Assembly: GCA_907163225.1 (NCBI GenBank) | Contig: OU015322.1 | Span: 1,223,501 to 1,287,500 of the forward strand | From: an uncultured Rhodocyclaceae bacterium | Lineage (GTDB): Bacteria; Pseudomonadota; Gammaproteobacteria; Burkholderiales; Rhodocyclaceae | Reading direction: 5' to 3' | DNA length: 64,000 nucleotides | In this document: positions 36,332 to 46,570 of the stretch, one piece after another | How the letters are laid out: the number at the start of each line of letters is the position of its first letter | How positions within the stretch are numbered: the first letter of the stretch is position 1 | Program-made: the position numbers and the translations under genes | Notes under the pieces: generated by a model | The model's input: the letters and a program-made list of their open reading frames with translations, nothing else | The model's database searches: none | Told to the model about the DNA's origin: nothing

Positions 36332-38041
36332 TTATTCCTCGAACTGGTTGCTGATGCGCATGGCTTCCGACACCGTCGTTCTGCCGGCCAGCACCAGACG
36401 AACCGCATCGCGGCGCAGGGTCTCGCCGGCCATCTGCTGGCGGGCAACGCGCATGAACTCACCCGGATCTTCATGATTGATGGCTTCGACCACCAAGTCG
36501 CTCATTTCCAGAAATTCGTAAACACCGGTCCGGCCTTGATAGCCGGTGTTGGCGCAATGGGCGCAACCACGGCCGTGATGAAAGGTGTGCCGGTCGATCT
36601 GGTCGCCCAGCTCGTAGCGCAGCCACTCGTGTTCGCTCGGCGTCAGCGCGTAGGGCTCGCGGCAATTGCTGCAAATGACGCGAACCAGCCGCTGGGCGAT
36701 GACCATATGCACCGACAGCGCCACCATGTAGCGCGGCACGCCCATGTCGAGCAGGCGGATCGGCGTCGATACGGCATCGTTGGTGTGCAGGGTCGACAAC
36801 ACCAAGTGGCCGGTCATCGCGGCGCGCATGCCGATTTCAGCCGTTTCCTGGTCGCGCATTTCGCCGATCAGGACAATATCCGGATCCTGACGCAGCACGG
36901 TACGCAGCACGCGAGAGAAGGAGAGATCGATTTTTTCATGCACCTGCACCTGATTCAGGCCGGGCAAGCGGTATTCGACCGGATCCTCGACGGTAATGAC
37001 CTTCTTTTCGGTGCTGTTCAGCTCGTTGAGCGCAGCATAGAGCGTCGTCGTCTTGCCGGAACCGGTCGGGCCGGTAACCAGCACCATGCCGCTCGGTCGT
37101 TTCAGCGCATGGCGAAGGCGCTCCAGGACACGCGGCGGCATGCCAACCTTGTCCATCCCCAGCAGGCCGGTATTCTGGCTGAGCAGACGCATCACCACCG
37201 ATTCGCCGAACTGGGTCGGCAGTGTCGAGATCCGCACATCGACTGGATTGGCCCGCACTTTGATGTTGAAACGACCGTCCTGCGGCAGGCGCTTTTCGGA
37301 AATATCGAGGCCTGACATCAACTTGAGTCGGAGCGCAACCGCCGACGAAATCTTGGCGTCAGCCTCAGTCTGGATGTGCAGCAGGCCGTCAATACGGAAG
37401 CGGATGCGCAGCGATTTTTCCTGCGGCTCGAAATGGATGTCGGAAGCGCGCAGACGCATTGCCTCCTCGAACACCGTCTGCAGCAGCTTGACGACCGGGG
37501 CATCTTCGGCGCCCGGATTGAGGCCGAGCAGGTCGCCGAATTCGACCGGCACATCGCCCAGCTCGGCGGTCAGTTCCTTGGCCAGACCGGTGATCTGCTC
37601 GCCGCGGTGATAAACACGGTCGACCATGGCCAGCAACTGGCTTTCGGTGACGACGGCGAGGTCGATTTCGCGGCGAACCAGTCGGGTGATTTCGTCGTAA
37701 GCCTGCAAATCGGTCGGGTCGGCCATGCCAATCTGCAGGCGACCACCCGGCAATTGCTCAAGTACCAGCGCACGAAAACGACGCGCCGGCGACTCGGGCA
37801 GCAACTTGATCAGTTCCGGCTTGGGGGTGAAACTATGGAGGTCGACAAAGGGAATCCGCAACTGCCGGGCCAGTGCCTGCGAGATACCTTCCTCGGTGAC
37901 GTAGCCGCTCTCGACAAACACCCGCCCAAGCTTGCGCCCGGTGCGTTTTTGCTCGTCGAGCGCCATTTTCAGTTGCTCTTCGGTCAGCAGGCCTTGCTGA
38001 ATCAGCAGGTCGCCGAGGCGGACTTTTTGCGGGGGGGGCAT
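36332..38041 (-). CDS. mshE: MSHA pilus extension ATPase MshE
   Basis: Hexameric GspE/PilB-type ATPase, 569 residues. The N-terminus has two MshEN motifs (RLGDLLIQQGLLTEEQL and KLGRVFVESGYVTEEGI, each RLGxxL-like plus Leu spacing), known to bind c-di-GMP in Vibrio MshE, so pilus extension is probably c-di-GMP-controlled. Walker A is TGPTGSGKTTTLYAAL; the Asp box, Walker B (ILIGEMRDQETAEIG) and a CxxC zinc pair (CSNCREPY, CAHC) follow. ATG 38041 has GGAGG five bases upstream. The second to fourth codons are CCC CCC CCG: a run of eight C's. Confidence 0.95.
   Translation of the reverse strand: MPPPQKVRLGDLLIQQGLLTEEQLKMALDEQKRTGRKLGRVFVESGYVTEEGISQALARQLRIPFVDLHSFTPKPELIKLLPESPARRFRALVLEQLPGGRLQIGMADPTDLQAYDEITRLVRREIDLAVVTESQLLAMVDRVYHRGEQITGLAKELTAELGDVPVEFGDLLGLNPGAEDAPVVKLLQTVFEEAMRLRASDIHFEPQEKSLRIRFRIDGLLHIQTEADAKISSAVALRLKLMSGLDISEKRLPQDGRFNIKVRANPVDVRISTLPTQFGESVVMRLLSQNTGLLGMDKVGMPPRVLERLRHALKRPSGMVLVTGPTGSGKTTTLYAALNELNSTEKKVITVEDPVEYRLPGLNQVQVHEKIDLSFSRVLRTVLRQDPDIVLIGEMRDQETAEIGMRAAMTGHLVLSTLHTNDAVSTPIRLLDMGVPRYMVALSVHMVIAQRLVRVICSNCREPYALTPSEHEWLRYELGDQIDRHTFHHGRGCAHCANTGYQGRTGVYEFLEMSDLVVEAINHEDPGEFMRVARQQMAGETLRRDAVRLVLAGRTTVSEAMRISNQFEE
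38032..38039 (-). repeat. C8 homopolymer right after the mshE start codon
   Basis: Eight G's on the plus strand at about 38031-38038 (eight C's on the coding strand), beginning directly after ATG. Loss or gain of one base would shift the frame of mshE from codon 4 on. Position may be off by one base. Confidence 0.7.
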
Positions 38042-38169
38042 CCCGACCTCCAAAACACCTTAAGAAAATACGTTAACAATATGAAGTAACGGATTAAGTT
38101 TCCACAGTAGACGTTTTTTGATGCCCCGACAAGCCGCCACCGGGCGACCTGTCAGTAAACTGCCGAAAA

Positions 38170-39441
38170 TCAGCGGTGCCGGCTCCCCGTGCGGTGTTGC
38201 TGCGGTCCACCCGGATTTTGGCCGGATTTTGGCGTTTGCGGACGCCCCTGCTGCGGCTTGCGCGGACCACGCGGCGGCTGAACCGGACGTGGCGCGGCGT
38301 GAGCGGATTGCTCGAAACCAGGAATGACGACCCGTTCCAGCGTGCGTTTGATCAGTTTTTCGATGTCTTTCAGCTCGCCACGTTCTTCGTGGCAAACCAG
38401 CGAAATCGCCTCGCCTTCCATGCCAGCCCGGCCGGTACGGCCGATGCGGTGCACGTAGTCCTCGGCGATATTCGGCAGTTCGTAGTTGATCACGTAGGGC
38501 AGCGCATCAATGTCGATACCACGCGCGGCGATATCGGTGGCGACCAGCGCAACGAGCTTGCCTTCCTTGAAATCGGTCAGGGCGCGCGTCCGGGCCCCCT
38601 GTGATTTGTCGCCGTGGATGGCGGCCGACTTGATGCCAGCCTTGTCCAGCGTTTTGGACAACGCATCGGCACCGTGCTTGGTCCGTGCAAAAACCAGCAC
38701 CTGATGCCAGCCCCGTGTTTGAAACAGGTGGCAAAGGAGTTCTTTTTTCTTCTCGCGATCCGTTTCGATGATCCGCTGGGTCACCGTCTCGGCGGCGGTA
38801 TTGCGCGCGGCAACATCGACCGAAGCGGGGTTATTGAGCAGGCCGGCGGCCAGCTCACGGATATCCGGCGAGAAAGTGGCCGAGAACATCAGGTTCTGGC
38901 GCTGCTTAGGCAGCAGGGCGATGACTTTGCGAATGTCGCGGATGAAACCCATGTCGAGCATGCGGTCCGCTTCGTCGAGAACGAAAATCTCGATTTTCGA
39001 CAGGTCGACCGTGCGTTGCTGGACGTGATCGAGCAGACGGCCCGGGGTGGCGACCAGGACATCGACGCCACGGCGCAGGTTGGCGATCTGCGGGTTGATG
39101 CCGACCCCGCCAAAAACAGCCAGCGACGTGACCGGCAGGTGCTTGCCGTAGGTGCGCACGCTTTCCTCGACCTGGATGGCCAGTTCGCGGGTCGGCGTCA
39201 GAACCAGCACGCGCGGCGTCCTGGATACACGCGCCAGGCGCTCGCCGCTGAACAAGCGGTGCAGGATGGGCAGCGTGAAGCCGGCCGTCTTGCCGGTGCC
39301 GGTCTGCGCCGTGGCCATCAGGTCGCGGCCAGTCATCACGGCCGGAATGGCCTGTTGCTGGATGGGGGTCGGTGTGTCGTAACCTTGGTCGGCAACGGCG
39401 CGCAAAAGTTCGGCCTTGAGGCCGAGATCGGAAAAATGCAT
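38170..39441 (-). CDS. rhlE: DEAD-box ATP-dependent RNA helicase RhlE
   Basis: Cold- and ribosome-related RNA helicase, 423 residues. Motifs: MHFSDLGL and Q-motif [23 protein letters not shown] (Walker A), [13 protein letters not shown] (DEAD), SATF (SAT variant) and [10 protein letters not shown]. The C-terminal 50 residues are basic, Pro/Gln/Arg-rich and likely disordered. It ends 129 bases before the mshE start and stands downstream of a 177-base gap that holds two repeat cores. Confidence 0.95.
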   Translation of the reverse strand: MHFSDLGLKAELLRAVADQGYDTPTPIQQQAIPAVMTGRDLMATAQTGTGKTAGFTLPILHRLFSGERLARVSRTPRVLVLTPTRELAIQVEESVRTYGKHLPVTSLAVFGGVGINPQIANLRRGVDVLVATPGRLLDHVQQRTVDLSKIEIFVLDEADRMLDMGFIRDIRKVIALLPKQRQNLMFSATFSPDIRELAAGLLNNPASVDVAARNTAAETVTQRIIETDREKKKELLCHLFQTRGWHQVLVFARTKHGADALSKTLDKAGIKSAAIHGDKSQGARTRALTDFKEGKLVALVATDIAARGIDIDALPYVINYELPNIAEDYVHRIGRTGRAGMEGEAISLVCHEERGELKDIEKLIKRTLERVVIPGFEQSAHAAPRPVQPPRGPRKPQQGRPQTPKSGQNPGGPQQHRTGSRHR

Positions 39442-39507
39442 GGGAATCCCTGGGTAAAGCCTGACCGGAAAGGTCAGGGAGCGACAGCGAGGGTCAGGAG
39501 GAACCGG

Positions 39508-39571
39508 ATTTCAAATTCAGGCATTTTTTCCGGTTGACCGCAGCAAGCCCGGTTGACCGTAAAAAAGCCTG
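39508..39571 (+). repeat. Dispersed GTTGACCG repeat with two tandem cores and flanking inverted arms
   Basis: GATTTCAAATTCAGGCA, T-tract, CCGGTTGACCGCAG, then a second CCGGTTGACCG 19 bases on (39549-39559). The outer arms CAGGC..TTTTTT (39518-39529) and AAAAAAGCCTG (39561-39571) are complementary, so the element can form a hairpin around the two cores. It lies between metZ and rhlE. Confidence 0.8.
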
Positions 39572-39618
39572 ATCCAGCTTTGCGCCTCCTCGCGGTCGGC
39601 GCGTAAATATTCAGACGT

Positions 39619-40800
39619 TCAGATCAGGCTCAAACCCCGTTCGAGGTCGGCCTGCAGATCCTCCACCGCTTCGAGGCCGACCGCGATGCGCAGCAGCCCT
39701 TCGTTGATGCCGGCCGCCGCCCGGGCTTCCGGGGAAATGCGGCCATGGGTGGTGGAGGCAGGATGGGTGATGGTGGTCTTGGTGTCGCCGAGATTGGCCG
39801 TGATGGACAGCAGGCGACAATGGTCGACGACCGTCCAGGCTTGTTCTCGGGCGCCCTTGACCTCGAAGGCGACGATGGCGCCACCCGATTTTTGCTGGGC
39901 CTTGGCCAGTTCGTGTTGCGGATGCGACGGCAGGCCGGGATAGAACACGCGGCCGACTTTCGGATGGGCTTCCAGCCACTGCGCCAGCTGCAGTGCATTG
40001 GCCGACTGCGCCTCGACACGCAGCTTCAGGGTCTCCAGACCCTTGAGCAGCACCCAGGCATTGAAGGCAGACAGCGTCGGGCCGGCCGTGCGCAGGTATT
40101 TGAAGACTTCCTCGGTCAGCTTCTTCGGCCCGCAGACCGCACCGCCCAGCACGCGGCCCTGGCCGTCGAGGAACTTGGTCGCCGAATGGATGACCAGGTC
40201 GGCCCCCATGTCGAGCGGGCGTTGCAGGACGGGCGTGCAGAAACAGTTGTCGACGGCGACCAGGATGCCCCTGGCGTGGGCGATGGCGGTCAACGCTGAA
40301 ATGTCGGCAATTTCAGTCAGCGGGTTGGACGGCGTTTCGAGGAAAAACAGCTTGGTTTCCGGCCGAATCGCCGCTTCCCATGCCGCCGGATCGGTATGCG
40401 AAACGAAGGTCGTCGTGATACCGGTACGCGACAGGATGTTGTTGAACAACTGCACGGTAGCGCCGAACAGGCTGTTCGAGGCGACGATGTGATCGCCCTG
40501 CTTCAGATGTGCCAGCACGGCGGCCATGATCGCCGACATGCCGCTGGCCGTGGCAACGCAATCCTCGGCGCCTTCGAGCGCGGCAAGGCGCTCCTCGAAC
40601 ATGGTTACGGTCGGGTTCGTGAAGCGGGCGTAGACATTGCCCTCTTCCTCGCCGGAGAACCGTTTGGCCGCCTGTGCGGCGCTCGGAAAGACAAAGCTGG
40701 AGGTCAGGTAGAGCGCTTCGGAATGCTCGCCGAACTGGCTGCGCTCCTGCCCGGCGCGAACGGCCAGGGTTTCCAGACGGTAATTCGGCAACTCGGACAT
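39619..40800 (-). CDS. metZ: O-succinylhomoserine sulfhydrylase
   Basis: PLP enzyme (Cys/Met metabolism family) that makes homocysteine from O-succinylhomoserine and sulfide. 393 residues from ATG 40800 (MSELPNYRLETLAVRAGQ). The PLP lysine is in IHSATKFLDGQGRVLGGAV, and YARFTNPTV and the DNCFCTP loop are typical of MetZ. The start overlaps the purF stop by one base (TGATG). The longer open frame upstream is within purF. Cystathionine gamma-synthase is the other possible assignment, less likely given the purF neighbour. Confidence 0.93.
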   Translation of the reverse strand: MSELPNYRLETLAVRAGQERSQFGEHSEALYLTSSFVFPSAAQAAKRFSGEEEGNVYARFTNPTVTMFEERLAALEGAEDCVATASGMSAIMAAVLAHLKQGDHIVASNSLFGATVQLFNNILSRTGITTTFVSHTDPAAWEAAIRPETKLFFLETPSNPLTEIADISALTAIAHARGILVAVDNCFCTPVLQRPLDMGADLVIHSATKFLDGQGRVLGGAVCGPKKLTEEVFKYLRTAGPTLSAFNAWVLLKGLETLKLRVEAQSANALQLAQWLEAHPKVGRVFYPGLPSHPQHELAKAQQKSGGAIVAFEVKGAREQAWTVVDHCRLLSITANLGDTKTTITHPASTTHGRISPEARAAAGINEGLLRIAVGLEAVEDLQADLERGLSLI

Positions 40801-42338
40801 CACTCCTGCCCGCCGTTCGACAGGCCCAGCACCATCTGCTGCGAAGCCCGGCCATCGCCATCGTCGTCGTTCTTGGCCGGCTTGCCGCCGCGCTTGCCCT
40901 CGACAGCGTCGAGATAATAATCGTCGATGTCGCCGGTGATGTAGCAACCGTCGAAACAGGACGCATCGAACACGGTCAGGTCGGAACGCAGGTTGGTAAT
41001 CGACTGCTTGAGCGCCTCGATGTCCTGATAAACCAGCGCGTCAGCCCCGATCTCAGCAGCAATTTCAACATCGGTGCGGCCCGTGGCGATCAGCTCGGCA
41101 CGGGTCGGCATGTCGATGCCGTACACGTTCGGGAAGCGCACCGGTGGCGCGGCGGAGGCGAAATAGACCTTGACCGCACCGGCAGCCCGGGCCATTTCAA
41201 CGATTTCGTGGCTGGTCGTGCCGCGCACGATGGAATCATCGACCAGCAAGACCCGCTTGCCCTTGAATTCCTGGCCGACGGTGTTGAGCTTCTGGCGCAC
41301 CGACTTCTTGCGCATGGCCTGCCCCGGCATGATGAAGGTGCGGCCGACATAACGGTTCTTGACGAAGCCTTCGCGGAACGGAATGTTGAGCGCCTGCGCC
41401 AGCTGCATGGCCGACGGACGGCTGGAATCGGGGATGGGAATGACGACGTCTATTTCCTCGATCGGAATCTGCTTCTTGACCTTCTCGGCCAGCAGTTCGC
41501 CCATCGCGAGGCGCGCTTCATAGACCGACACGCCGTCGATCACCGTGTCCGGCCGGGCCAGATAGACGTATTCGAAAATGCACGGCGCGTACATCGGCTG
41601 CTGCGCGCACTGGCGGCTGTGCAACTGGTGATTGAAGTCGACGAAGATCGCCTCGCCCGGCTCGATGTCGCGCACGACCTTGAAGCCGAGCGTATCGAGT
41701 GCCACGGACTCGGAGGAAACCAGATATTCCATGCCCTCCGGCGTCTCGTTCTGGCCATAGACCAGCGGACGGATGCCATGCGGGTCGCGGAAAGCGAGCA
41801 GGCCGTAGCCGGCAATCAGGACGACCACGGCGTAGGCGCCACGGCAGCGGCGATGCACGCCACCGACCGCCTGGAAAATCGCATCGACGTCGAGTTCGTA
41901 GCCGTGCGAAGCCGATTGCAACTCATGCGCCAGCACGTTGAGCAGGACTTCGGAATCGGAATTGGTATTGATGTGCCGGCGGTCGAGGCGGAACATCTCG
42001 CCCTTCAACTGCTCGGCATTGGTCAGGTTGCCGTTGTGGCCGAGCACGATGCCGAACGGCGAATTAACGTAGAAAGGCTGCGCCTCGGCGAAGTTGTAGG
42101 CCGAACCGGCCGTCGGGTAGCGGACATGGCCGATGCCGCAATTGCCCGGCAGCGCGCGCATGTTGCGGGTGCGAAAAACGTCGCGCACCAGCCCCGGCCC
42201 CTTGTGCAGGTGGAAGGTATTGCCCTCGGCCGTGGCGATACCCGCTGCATCCTGGCCACGGTGCTGTAGCACCATCAGGCCGTCGTAGAGCAGCTGATTA
42301 ACCGGCGTTGTCGCCATTACACCCAGAATCCCGCACAT
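40800..42338 (-). CDS. purF: Amidophosphoribosyltransferase PurF
   Basis: First step of purine synthesis: PRPP plus glutamine to phosphoribosylamine. 512 residues with catalytic Cys after the start Met (MCGILGVMATT), the N-terminal glutaminase domain (LQHRGQDAAGI, GHVRYPT) and the C-terminal PRTase domain with the PRPP motif VLLVDDSIVRGTTSHEI. It follows cvpA by 12 bases, as in many proteobacteria. Confidence 0.98.
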   Translation of the reverse strand: MCGILGVMATTPVNQLLYDGLMVLQHRGQDAAGIATAEGNTFHLHKGPGLVRDVFRTRNMRALPGNCGIGHVRYPTAGSAYNFAEAQPFYVNSPFGIVLGHNGNLTNAEQLKGEMFRLDRRHINTNSDSEVLLNVLAHELQSASHGYELDVDAIFQAVGGVHRRCRGAYAVVVLIAGYGLLAFRDPHGIRPLVYGQNETPEGMEYLVSSESVALDTLGFKVVRDIEPGEAIFVDFNHQLHSRQCAQQPMYAPCIFEYVYLARPDTVIDGVSVYEARLAMGELLAEKVKKQIPIEEIDVVIPIPDSSRPSAMQLAQALNIPFREGFVKNRYVGRTFIMPGQAMRKKSVRQKLNTVGQEFKGKRVLLVDDSIVRGTTSHEIVEMARAAGAVKVYFASAAPPVRFPNVYGIDMPTRAELIATGRTDVEIAAEIGADALVYQDIEALKQSITNLRSDLTVFDASCFDGCYITGDIDDYYLDAVEGKRGGKPAKNDDDGDGRASQQMVLGLSNGGQE

Positions 42339-42350
42339 ATTTTTTCCTGC

Positions 42351-42842
42351 CTAGCTAAATCGAATTCGTTTTGCCAAATCGTCCGGCAACCAAGGCTTGA
42401 CTGCCGTAACGACGGTTTCCATCGGTGCCGCCAATGTGGCGTCTTTCCACCATGACTGCGTAGGCGCCGAGGTCATCCCCCCCAGACCGACCAAAACCAT
42501 GCAGACCAGCACACCACGCACCAGCCCGAAGATCATGCCGAGAATGCGATCCGACACTGATAGCCCCAAGGCCTTGACCATGCTGCGCACCACCATGTTC
42601 AACAAGGCCATCGTGATCAATACACCGACAAATATCACGACACAGCCCGCCAACGTACTGAGTGCCGGGTCATTCAGACCGGCAAACACCGCGCGTCCGA
42701 CTGGCGTCCCCCATTCCACGGCGGCAAAGATGGCCACGACCCAGGCCACCAAAGAAATCACCTCGCCAACCACGCCGCGCCACAACCCAAAGAGCAGCGA
42801 CAGACCGACAATGCCGACAACAACGTAGTCAAAACCGGTCAT
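42351..42842 (-). CDS. cvpA: CvpA family inner-membrane protein
   Basis: 163 residues with four hydrophobic helices (about 5-22, 28-45, 63-86, 99-122). The start TGFDYVVVGIVGLSLLFGLWRG and SVSDRILGMIFGLVRGVLV are typical. E. coli CvpA is named for colicin V production; its molecular role is unclear, and its place before purF is conserved. It overlaps the SPOR gene stop as ATGA. Confidence 0.93.
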   Translation of the reverse strand: MTGFDYVVVGIVGLSLLFGLWRGVVGEVISLVAWVVAIFAAVEWGTPVGRAVFAGLNDPALSTLAGCVVIFVGVLITMALLNMVVRSMVKALGLSVSDRILGMIFGLVRGVLVCMVLVGLGGMTSAPTQSWWKDATLAAPMETVVTAVKPWLPDDLAKRIRFS

Positions 42843-43588
42843 GGCTTGGCTGACACAACTCCGGAAATACCGATGCGCTTCATCTTCTCGAGCGCCTTTT
42901 CGGCAGCCTCGCGACTAGCGAAAGGCCCGGCACGAACCCGCGTTTTTTTGCCCTGCGGGGTATCAAGAGGTTCGCTGAAGGTCTTGATGCCCTGCTCGGT
43001 CAGCTTTGACTTCAGCGTTTTGACGTTTGCCTCATTGGAGAACGCGCCGATCAGAACCAGATACTCTCCGCCCTTTGCAGCCGGCTTGGCCTCTGCTGCC
43101 TGCCCGGCCAGAATGGCGGCGGCGCGCTTGGCATCGTCTGCCTTGGGCTTATCAGCCGCCTTCTCTGCGATTTTTTCGGCAGGCTTGGCGAGGGGCTTTT
43201 CGGGCGCCTTTTCCGGAGATTTTTCGGGCTTCGCTGCAGGCTTGTCAGCCACTTTTTCGGCCGGCGGCTCAACTGCTTTGTTGTCCTTGATCGTCTCAAG
43301 GATGCGTGCCGTTGGTTTTACGGCCGGCTCAGCAACCGTCCTGGCTTCTGGCTCGACGAGCACTGGCTTTGCGACGGATTTCTCCGTTGGCGCCCCAGCA
43401 AATTTGGGTGCGAATGGCTTTTCATCTTGCCCCGGGATGCGGATTTCAACATCCTGCACAGTTTGGCGCGGCTCGTGATCCATCACCATGGGCAGCACGA
43501 CGGCAACCACGGAAACAAAGAAAACAGCCCCGACCAAGCGGCGGCGGGCACGTTTTTTAAGGGGCAACTGAGCGTCGTTGTCGTCCAT
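42839..43588 (-). CDS. SPOR-domain cell-division-type protein (DedD-like)
   Basis: 249 residues: short cytoplasmic end, one membrane helix (about 15-33, LVGAVFFVSVVAVVLPMVM), a long Lys/Pro/Ala/Glu-rich linker (about 70-165) and a C-terminal SPOR domain (about 172-249: YLVLIGAFSNEANVKTLKSK, TRVRAGPFASREAAEKAL). SPOR domains bind denuded septal peptidoglycan. Order folC-dedD-cvpA-purF is conserved in proteobacteria. Confidence 0.9.
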   Translation of the reverse strand: MDDNDAQLPLKKRARRRLVGAVFFVSVVAVVLPMVMDHEPRQTVQDVEIRIPGQDEKPFAPKFAGAPTEKSVAKPVLVEPEARTVAEPAVKPTARILETIKDNKAVEPPAEKVADKPAAKPEKSPEKAPEKPLAKPAEKIAEKAADKPKADDAKRAAAILAGQAAEAKPAAKGGEYLVLIGAFSNEANVKTLKSKLTEQGIKTFSEPLDTPQGKKTRVRAGPFASREAAEKALEKMKRIGISGVVSAKP

Positions 43589-43590
43589 GA

Positions 43591-44901
43591 CTAGGGCTTT
43601 TTGCGAAGCGCTTCGAGCGCACCGGCTACCGTGTAGAAGGAACCAAAGGCGAGGATTCTATCACTTTCAGCCGCCCTTCCCTTGGCCGCATGCATGGCTT
43701 CAGCCGGAGACGCGTGCTTCACGATCTCGCCACCCAAGCCGGAATCGCGAATGATGTCAGCCAGCGTTTCAGCCGGGGTGCCACGAAGTCCAGCCAGTGT
43801 CGCCACATGCCAATGATCGACCTTGCCTTTCAACGGCGCCAGGGCGCCGACGATATCCTTGTCGTTCAACATGCCGACTACGGCATAGGTCTGGTCGAAA
43901 AAACCCATGCTCGACAGGTTGTCGGCAAGCACCCGAATCGCCTGCGGATTGTGACCAACATCGAGCACGATAGCCGGTTTGCCGGGCACCACCTGAAAAC
44001 GACCGGACAGTTCGGTTTCGATCAGGCCGGGACGGATTGCCTGCATGGTCACTGGCAATTTGTTACCCAGCGCGTCGAGCGCAGCGAGCGCAACGGCTGC
44101 GTTGTAAAGCTGCGTCGGGCCGCGCAGGCCGGGATAGGCCAGCGCCCGCTTGATCAATTGCTCGCCTGAGCGGCACCACCAGCGCCATTGCAGGCGATTT
44201 TCATTGGTTTCAGCACTCGGCCGCTCGAAGCCGAAATCTCGGCCAATCAGGCGCAGATCGGCACCGATGGCGGCGGCGTGGTCAAGAAGTTTTTGTGGCG
44301 GCTGAGGATCGGCGCACAGGACGGGTTTGCCTGCGCGGAAAATTCCCGCTTTCTCAAAGCCGATACTTTCGCGATCCGGCCCCAGCCAATCCGTGTGGTC
44401 GAGCGCAACGGTGGTGACAATGGAAACATCCGGTTCGTAGGCGTTGACCGCATCAAGCCGTCCACCAAGGCCAACTTCGAGGATCGCTGCCTCGACACCC
44501 TCGGCAGCAAAGACTTCCCAGGCTGCCAACGTGCCAAATTCGAAATAGGTCAACGCGATGTCGCCAGCTCGCTGCCGGGCTGATTCAACGCGAGCAAACG
44601 CAGCGCATAGAAGGCCGTCTTCAACCGACCGTCCGTTCAGGCGTATCCGCTCGTTATAAGCCAGCAGGTGCGGGGATGTGTAGCAGCCGACCTTGTAGCC
44701 GGCCCGGTCGATGATGTTTTCCAGATAGGCGCAGGTCGAGCCTTTGCCATTGGTTCCACCGACGATGATGACCGGACAATGTTGCGTCTGGCCGAGCACA
44801 TCTTTGACCAGGCGGATTCGATCGAGGCCTAACTCAATCCCGGCTTGCCCTTTGGGGTGCAAGCCTTCGAGGTGGGCCAGCCAGCCTTCAAGCGTCTTCA
44901 A
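43591..44901 (-). CDS. folC: Bifunctional folylpolyglutamate/dihydrofolate synthase
   Basis: Adds glutamates to folates. 436 residues with a Mur-ligase fold: ATP loop [15 protein letters not shown] (about 45-59), [27 protein letters not shown] and the C-terminal [10 protein letters not shown]. It overlaps accD by 4 bases (ATGA). Confidence 0.96.
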   Translation of the reverse strand: MKTLEGWLAHLEGLHPKGQAGIELGLDRIRLVKDVLGQTQHCPVIIVGGTNGKGSTCAYLENIIDRAGYKVGCYTSPHLLAYNERIRLNGRSVEDGLLCAAFARVESARQRAGDIALTYFEFGTLAAWEVFAAEGVEAAILEVGLGGRLDAVNAYEPDVSIVTTVALDHTDWLGPDRESIGFEKAGIFRAGKPVLCADPQPPQKLLDHAAAIGADLRLIGRDFGFERPSAETNENRLQWRWWCRSGEQLIKRALAYPGLRGPTQLYNAAVALAALDALGNKLPVTMQAIRPGLIETELSGRFQVVPGKPAIVLDVGHNPQAIRVLADNLSSMGFFDQTYAVVGMLNDKDIVGALAPLKGKVDHWHVATLAGLRGTPAETLADIIRDSGLGGEIVKHASPAEAMHAAKGRAAESDRILAFGSFYTVAGALEALRKKP

Positions 44902-45767
44902 GCGGATGCCGGCAATTTTTGCAGAAGGGCAAGGGTACGCGCGACTTGATCGCGCAGTTCGCGACGATCGACGATCATGTCGATCGCCCCCTTTTCCAGG
45001 ATGAATTCGGAGCGCTGGAAGCCTTCCGGCAGGGTTTCGCGTACAGTCTGCTCAATGACGCGCGGCCCGGCAAAACCGATAAGGGCCTTGGGTTCGGCAA
45101 TCACCACATCGCCGACAAAGGCGAACGAAGCCGAAACGCCCCCCATGGTCGGGTCAGTCAGGATGGAGATGAAGGGCTGACCGGCTTCAGAGAGCTTGGT
45201 CAGGGACGCGGTCGTCTTGGCCATCTGCATCAGCGAGAACAGACCTTCCTGCATGCGCGCGCCGCCGGAAGAGGTGATGCAAATAAAGGGCATTTTTTGT
45301 TCGACGGCAGTTTGAACGCCGCGCACGAAGCGCTCGCCCAGCACGGACCCCATCGAGCCGCCCATGAATTCAAACTCGAATGCCGCGGCGACGACCGGCA
45401 TGGTCTTGATAGCGCCCTGCAGCACCACGAGTGAATCGGTCTCGCCGGTTGCCTCGTTGGCCGCCATCAGGCGATCCGGGTAGCGCTTGGAATCCTTGAA
45501 TTTCAGGCTATCGACCGGCACCACTTCGGCGCCGATTTCGAAACGCCCTTCGGCGTCGAGCAGAACATCGAGACGCTGGCGGGAATTCAGCCGATTGTGG
45601 TGGCCGCACTTGGGGCAAACCTGCAGATTGTTTTCCAGATCGGTCGCGTACAGCACCGCCTCGCAGGAGGGACACTTGCTCCACAGACCTTCCGGCAAAC
45701 TGCCGCGGCGCTGAGGGCCCTGTTCGCGCTTGATCTTGGGGGGCAGCAGTTTGGTTAGCCAGCTCAT
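44898..45767 (-). CDS. accD: Acetyl-CoA carboxylase carboxyltransferase subunit beta
   Basis: Beta subunit of the carboxyltransferase that makes malonyl-CoA. 289 residues with the N-terminal zinc ribbon ([10 protein letters not shown] and [10 protein letters not shown]), and the crotonase-like core with [20 protein letters not shown] and [20 protein letters not shown]. It overlaps trpA by 4 bases; trpA-accD-folC is the usual betaproteobacterial order. Confidence 0.98.
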   Translation of the reverse strand: MSWLTKLLPPKIKREQGPQRRGSLPEGLWSKCPSCEAVLYATDLENNLQVCPKCGHHNRLNSRQRLDVLLDAEGRFEIGAEVVPVDSLKFKDSKRYPDRLMAANEATGETDSLVVLQGAIKTMPVVAAAFEFEFMGGSMGSVLGERFVRGVQTAVEQKMPFICITSSGGARMQEGLFSLMQMAKTTASLTKLSEAGQPFISILTDPTMGGVSASFAFVGDVVIAEPKALIGFAGPRVIEQTVRETLPEGFQRSEFILEKGAIDMIVDRRELRDQVARTLALLQKLPASA

Positions 45768-46570
45768 TTTTTCACCTCATCCACACCGCGACGAATGTCT
45801 GCCACCAGTATTTTTACGTTGGCGCAGGCAGTTTCAGCGGTCGATTTTTCAATTTCTTCAATAATCCGGCTGCCAACGACAACCGCGTCGGCAATGCCGG
45901 CGATGCGTGCTGCGGTCGACGCGTCACGAATGCCAAAACCGACACCGACCGGCAGGCCGGTCTTTTCGCGAATCAGCGGCAGGCGCTCGGCGACCGCCTC
46001 GACATTCAGCGCCCCGGAGCCGGTAACGCCGGCCAGCGAGACGTAATAGACGTAACCGCTGGCGATTTCGGCAACCTGTTCGATGCGCGCCGCGGTTGAC
46101 GTCGGTGCGAGCAGAAAGATCGGATCCATGCCTTGCGCCTTCAGCGTCGCGCCAAAATTGGCAGCCTCTTCCGGTGGATAATCGACGACCAGAACCCCGT
46201 CAACGCCGGCTTGTGCCGCGGTGGCAGCAAATTTCTCCAGGCCCATGGCCTCGATCGGATTGGCGTAACCCATGAGCACGACAGGCGTCTTGCTGTCGGT
46301 CTTGCGGAATTCGACGACCAGCGCCAGCACCTTGCGCAACGTCATACCCTTGGCCAGCGCGCGCTCAGAGGCGCGCTGAATGGTCGGGCCATCAGCCATT
46401 GGGTCGGAGAACGGCACACCGAGCTCGATGACGTCGGCGCCGGCTTCAACCAGTGCGTGCATCAGCGGCAGAGTCAGTGCGGCATCGGGGTCACCGGCGG
46501 TAATGAATGGGATCAGCGCCTTGCGGCCTTCGGCGTTCAGCCGGTCAAAAGCAGACTTGATGCGCGACAT
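45764..46570 (-). CDS. trpA: Tryptophan synthase alpha chain
   Basis: Cleaves indole-3-glycerol phosphate to indole and glyceraldehyde 3-phosphate. 268 residues; catalytic Glu and Asp lie in [19 protein letters not shown]; phosphate-binding GFGIRDAST is present. The start shares one base with the trpB stop (TGATG). Confidence 0.98.
   Translation of the reverse strand: MSRIKSAFDRLNAEGRKALIPFITAGDPDAALTLPLMHALVEAGADVIELGVPFSDPMADGPTIQRASERALAKGMTLRKVLALVVEFRKTDSKTPVVLMGYANPIEAMGLEKFAATAAQAGVDGVLVVDYPPEEAANFGATLKAQGMDPIFLLAPTSTAARIEQVAEIASGYVYYVSLAGVTGSGALNVEAVAERLPLIREKTGLPVGVGFGIRDASTAARIAGIADAVVVGSRIIEEIEKSTAETACANVKILVADIRRGVDEVKK

Noticed and set aside
40674-42269. 531-codon plus-strand frame
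   Set aside because: Antisense to purF, a mirror frame.
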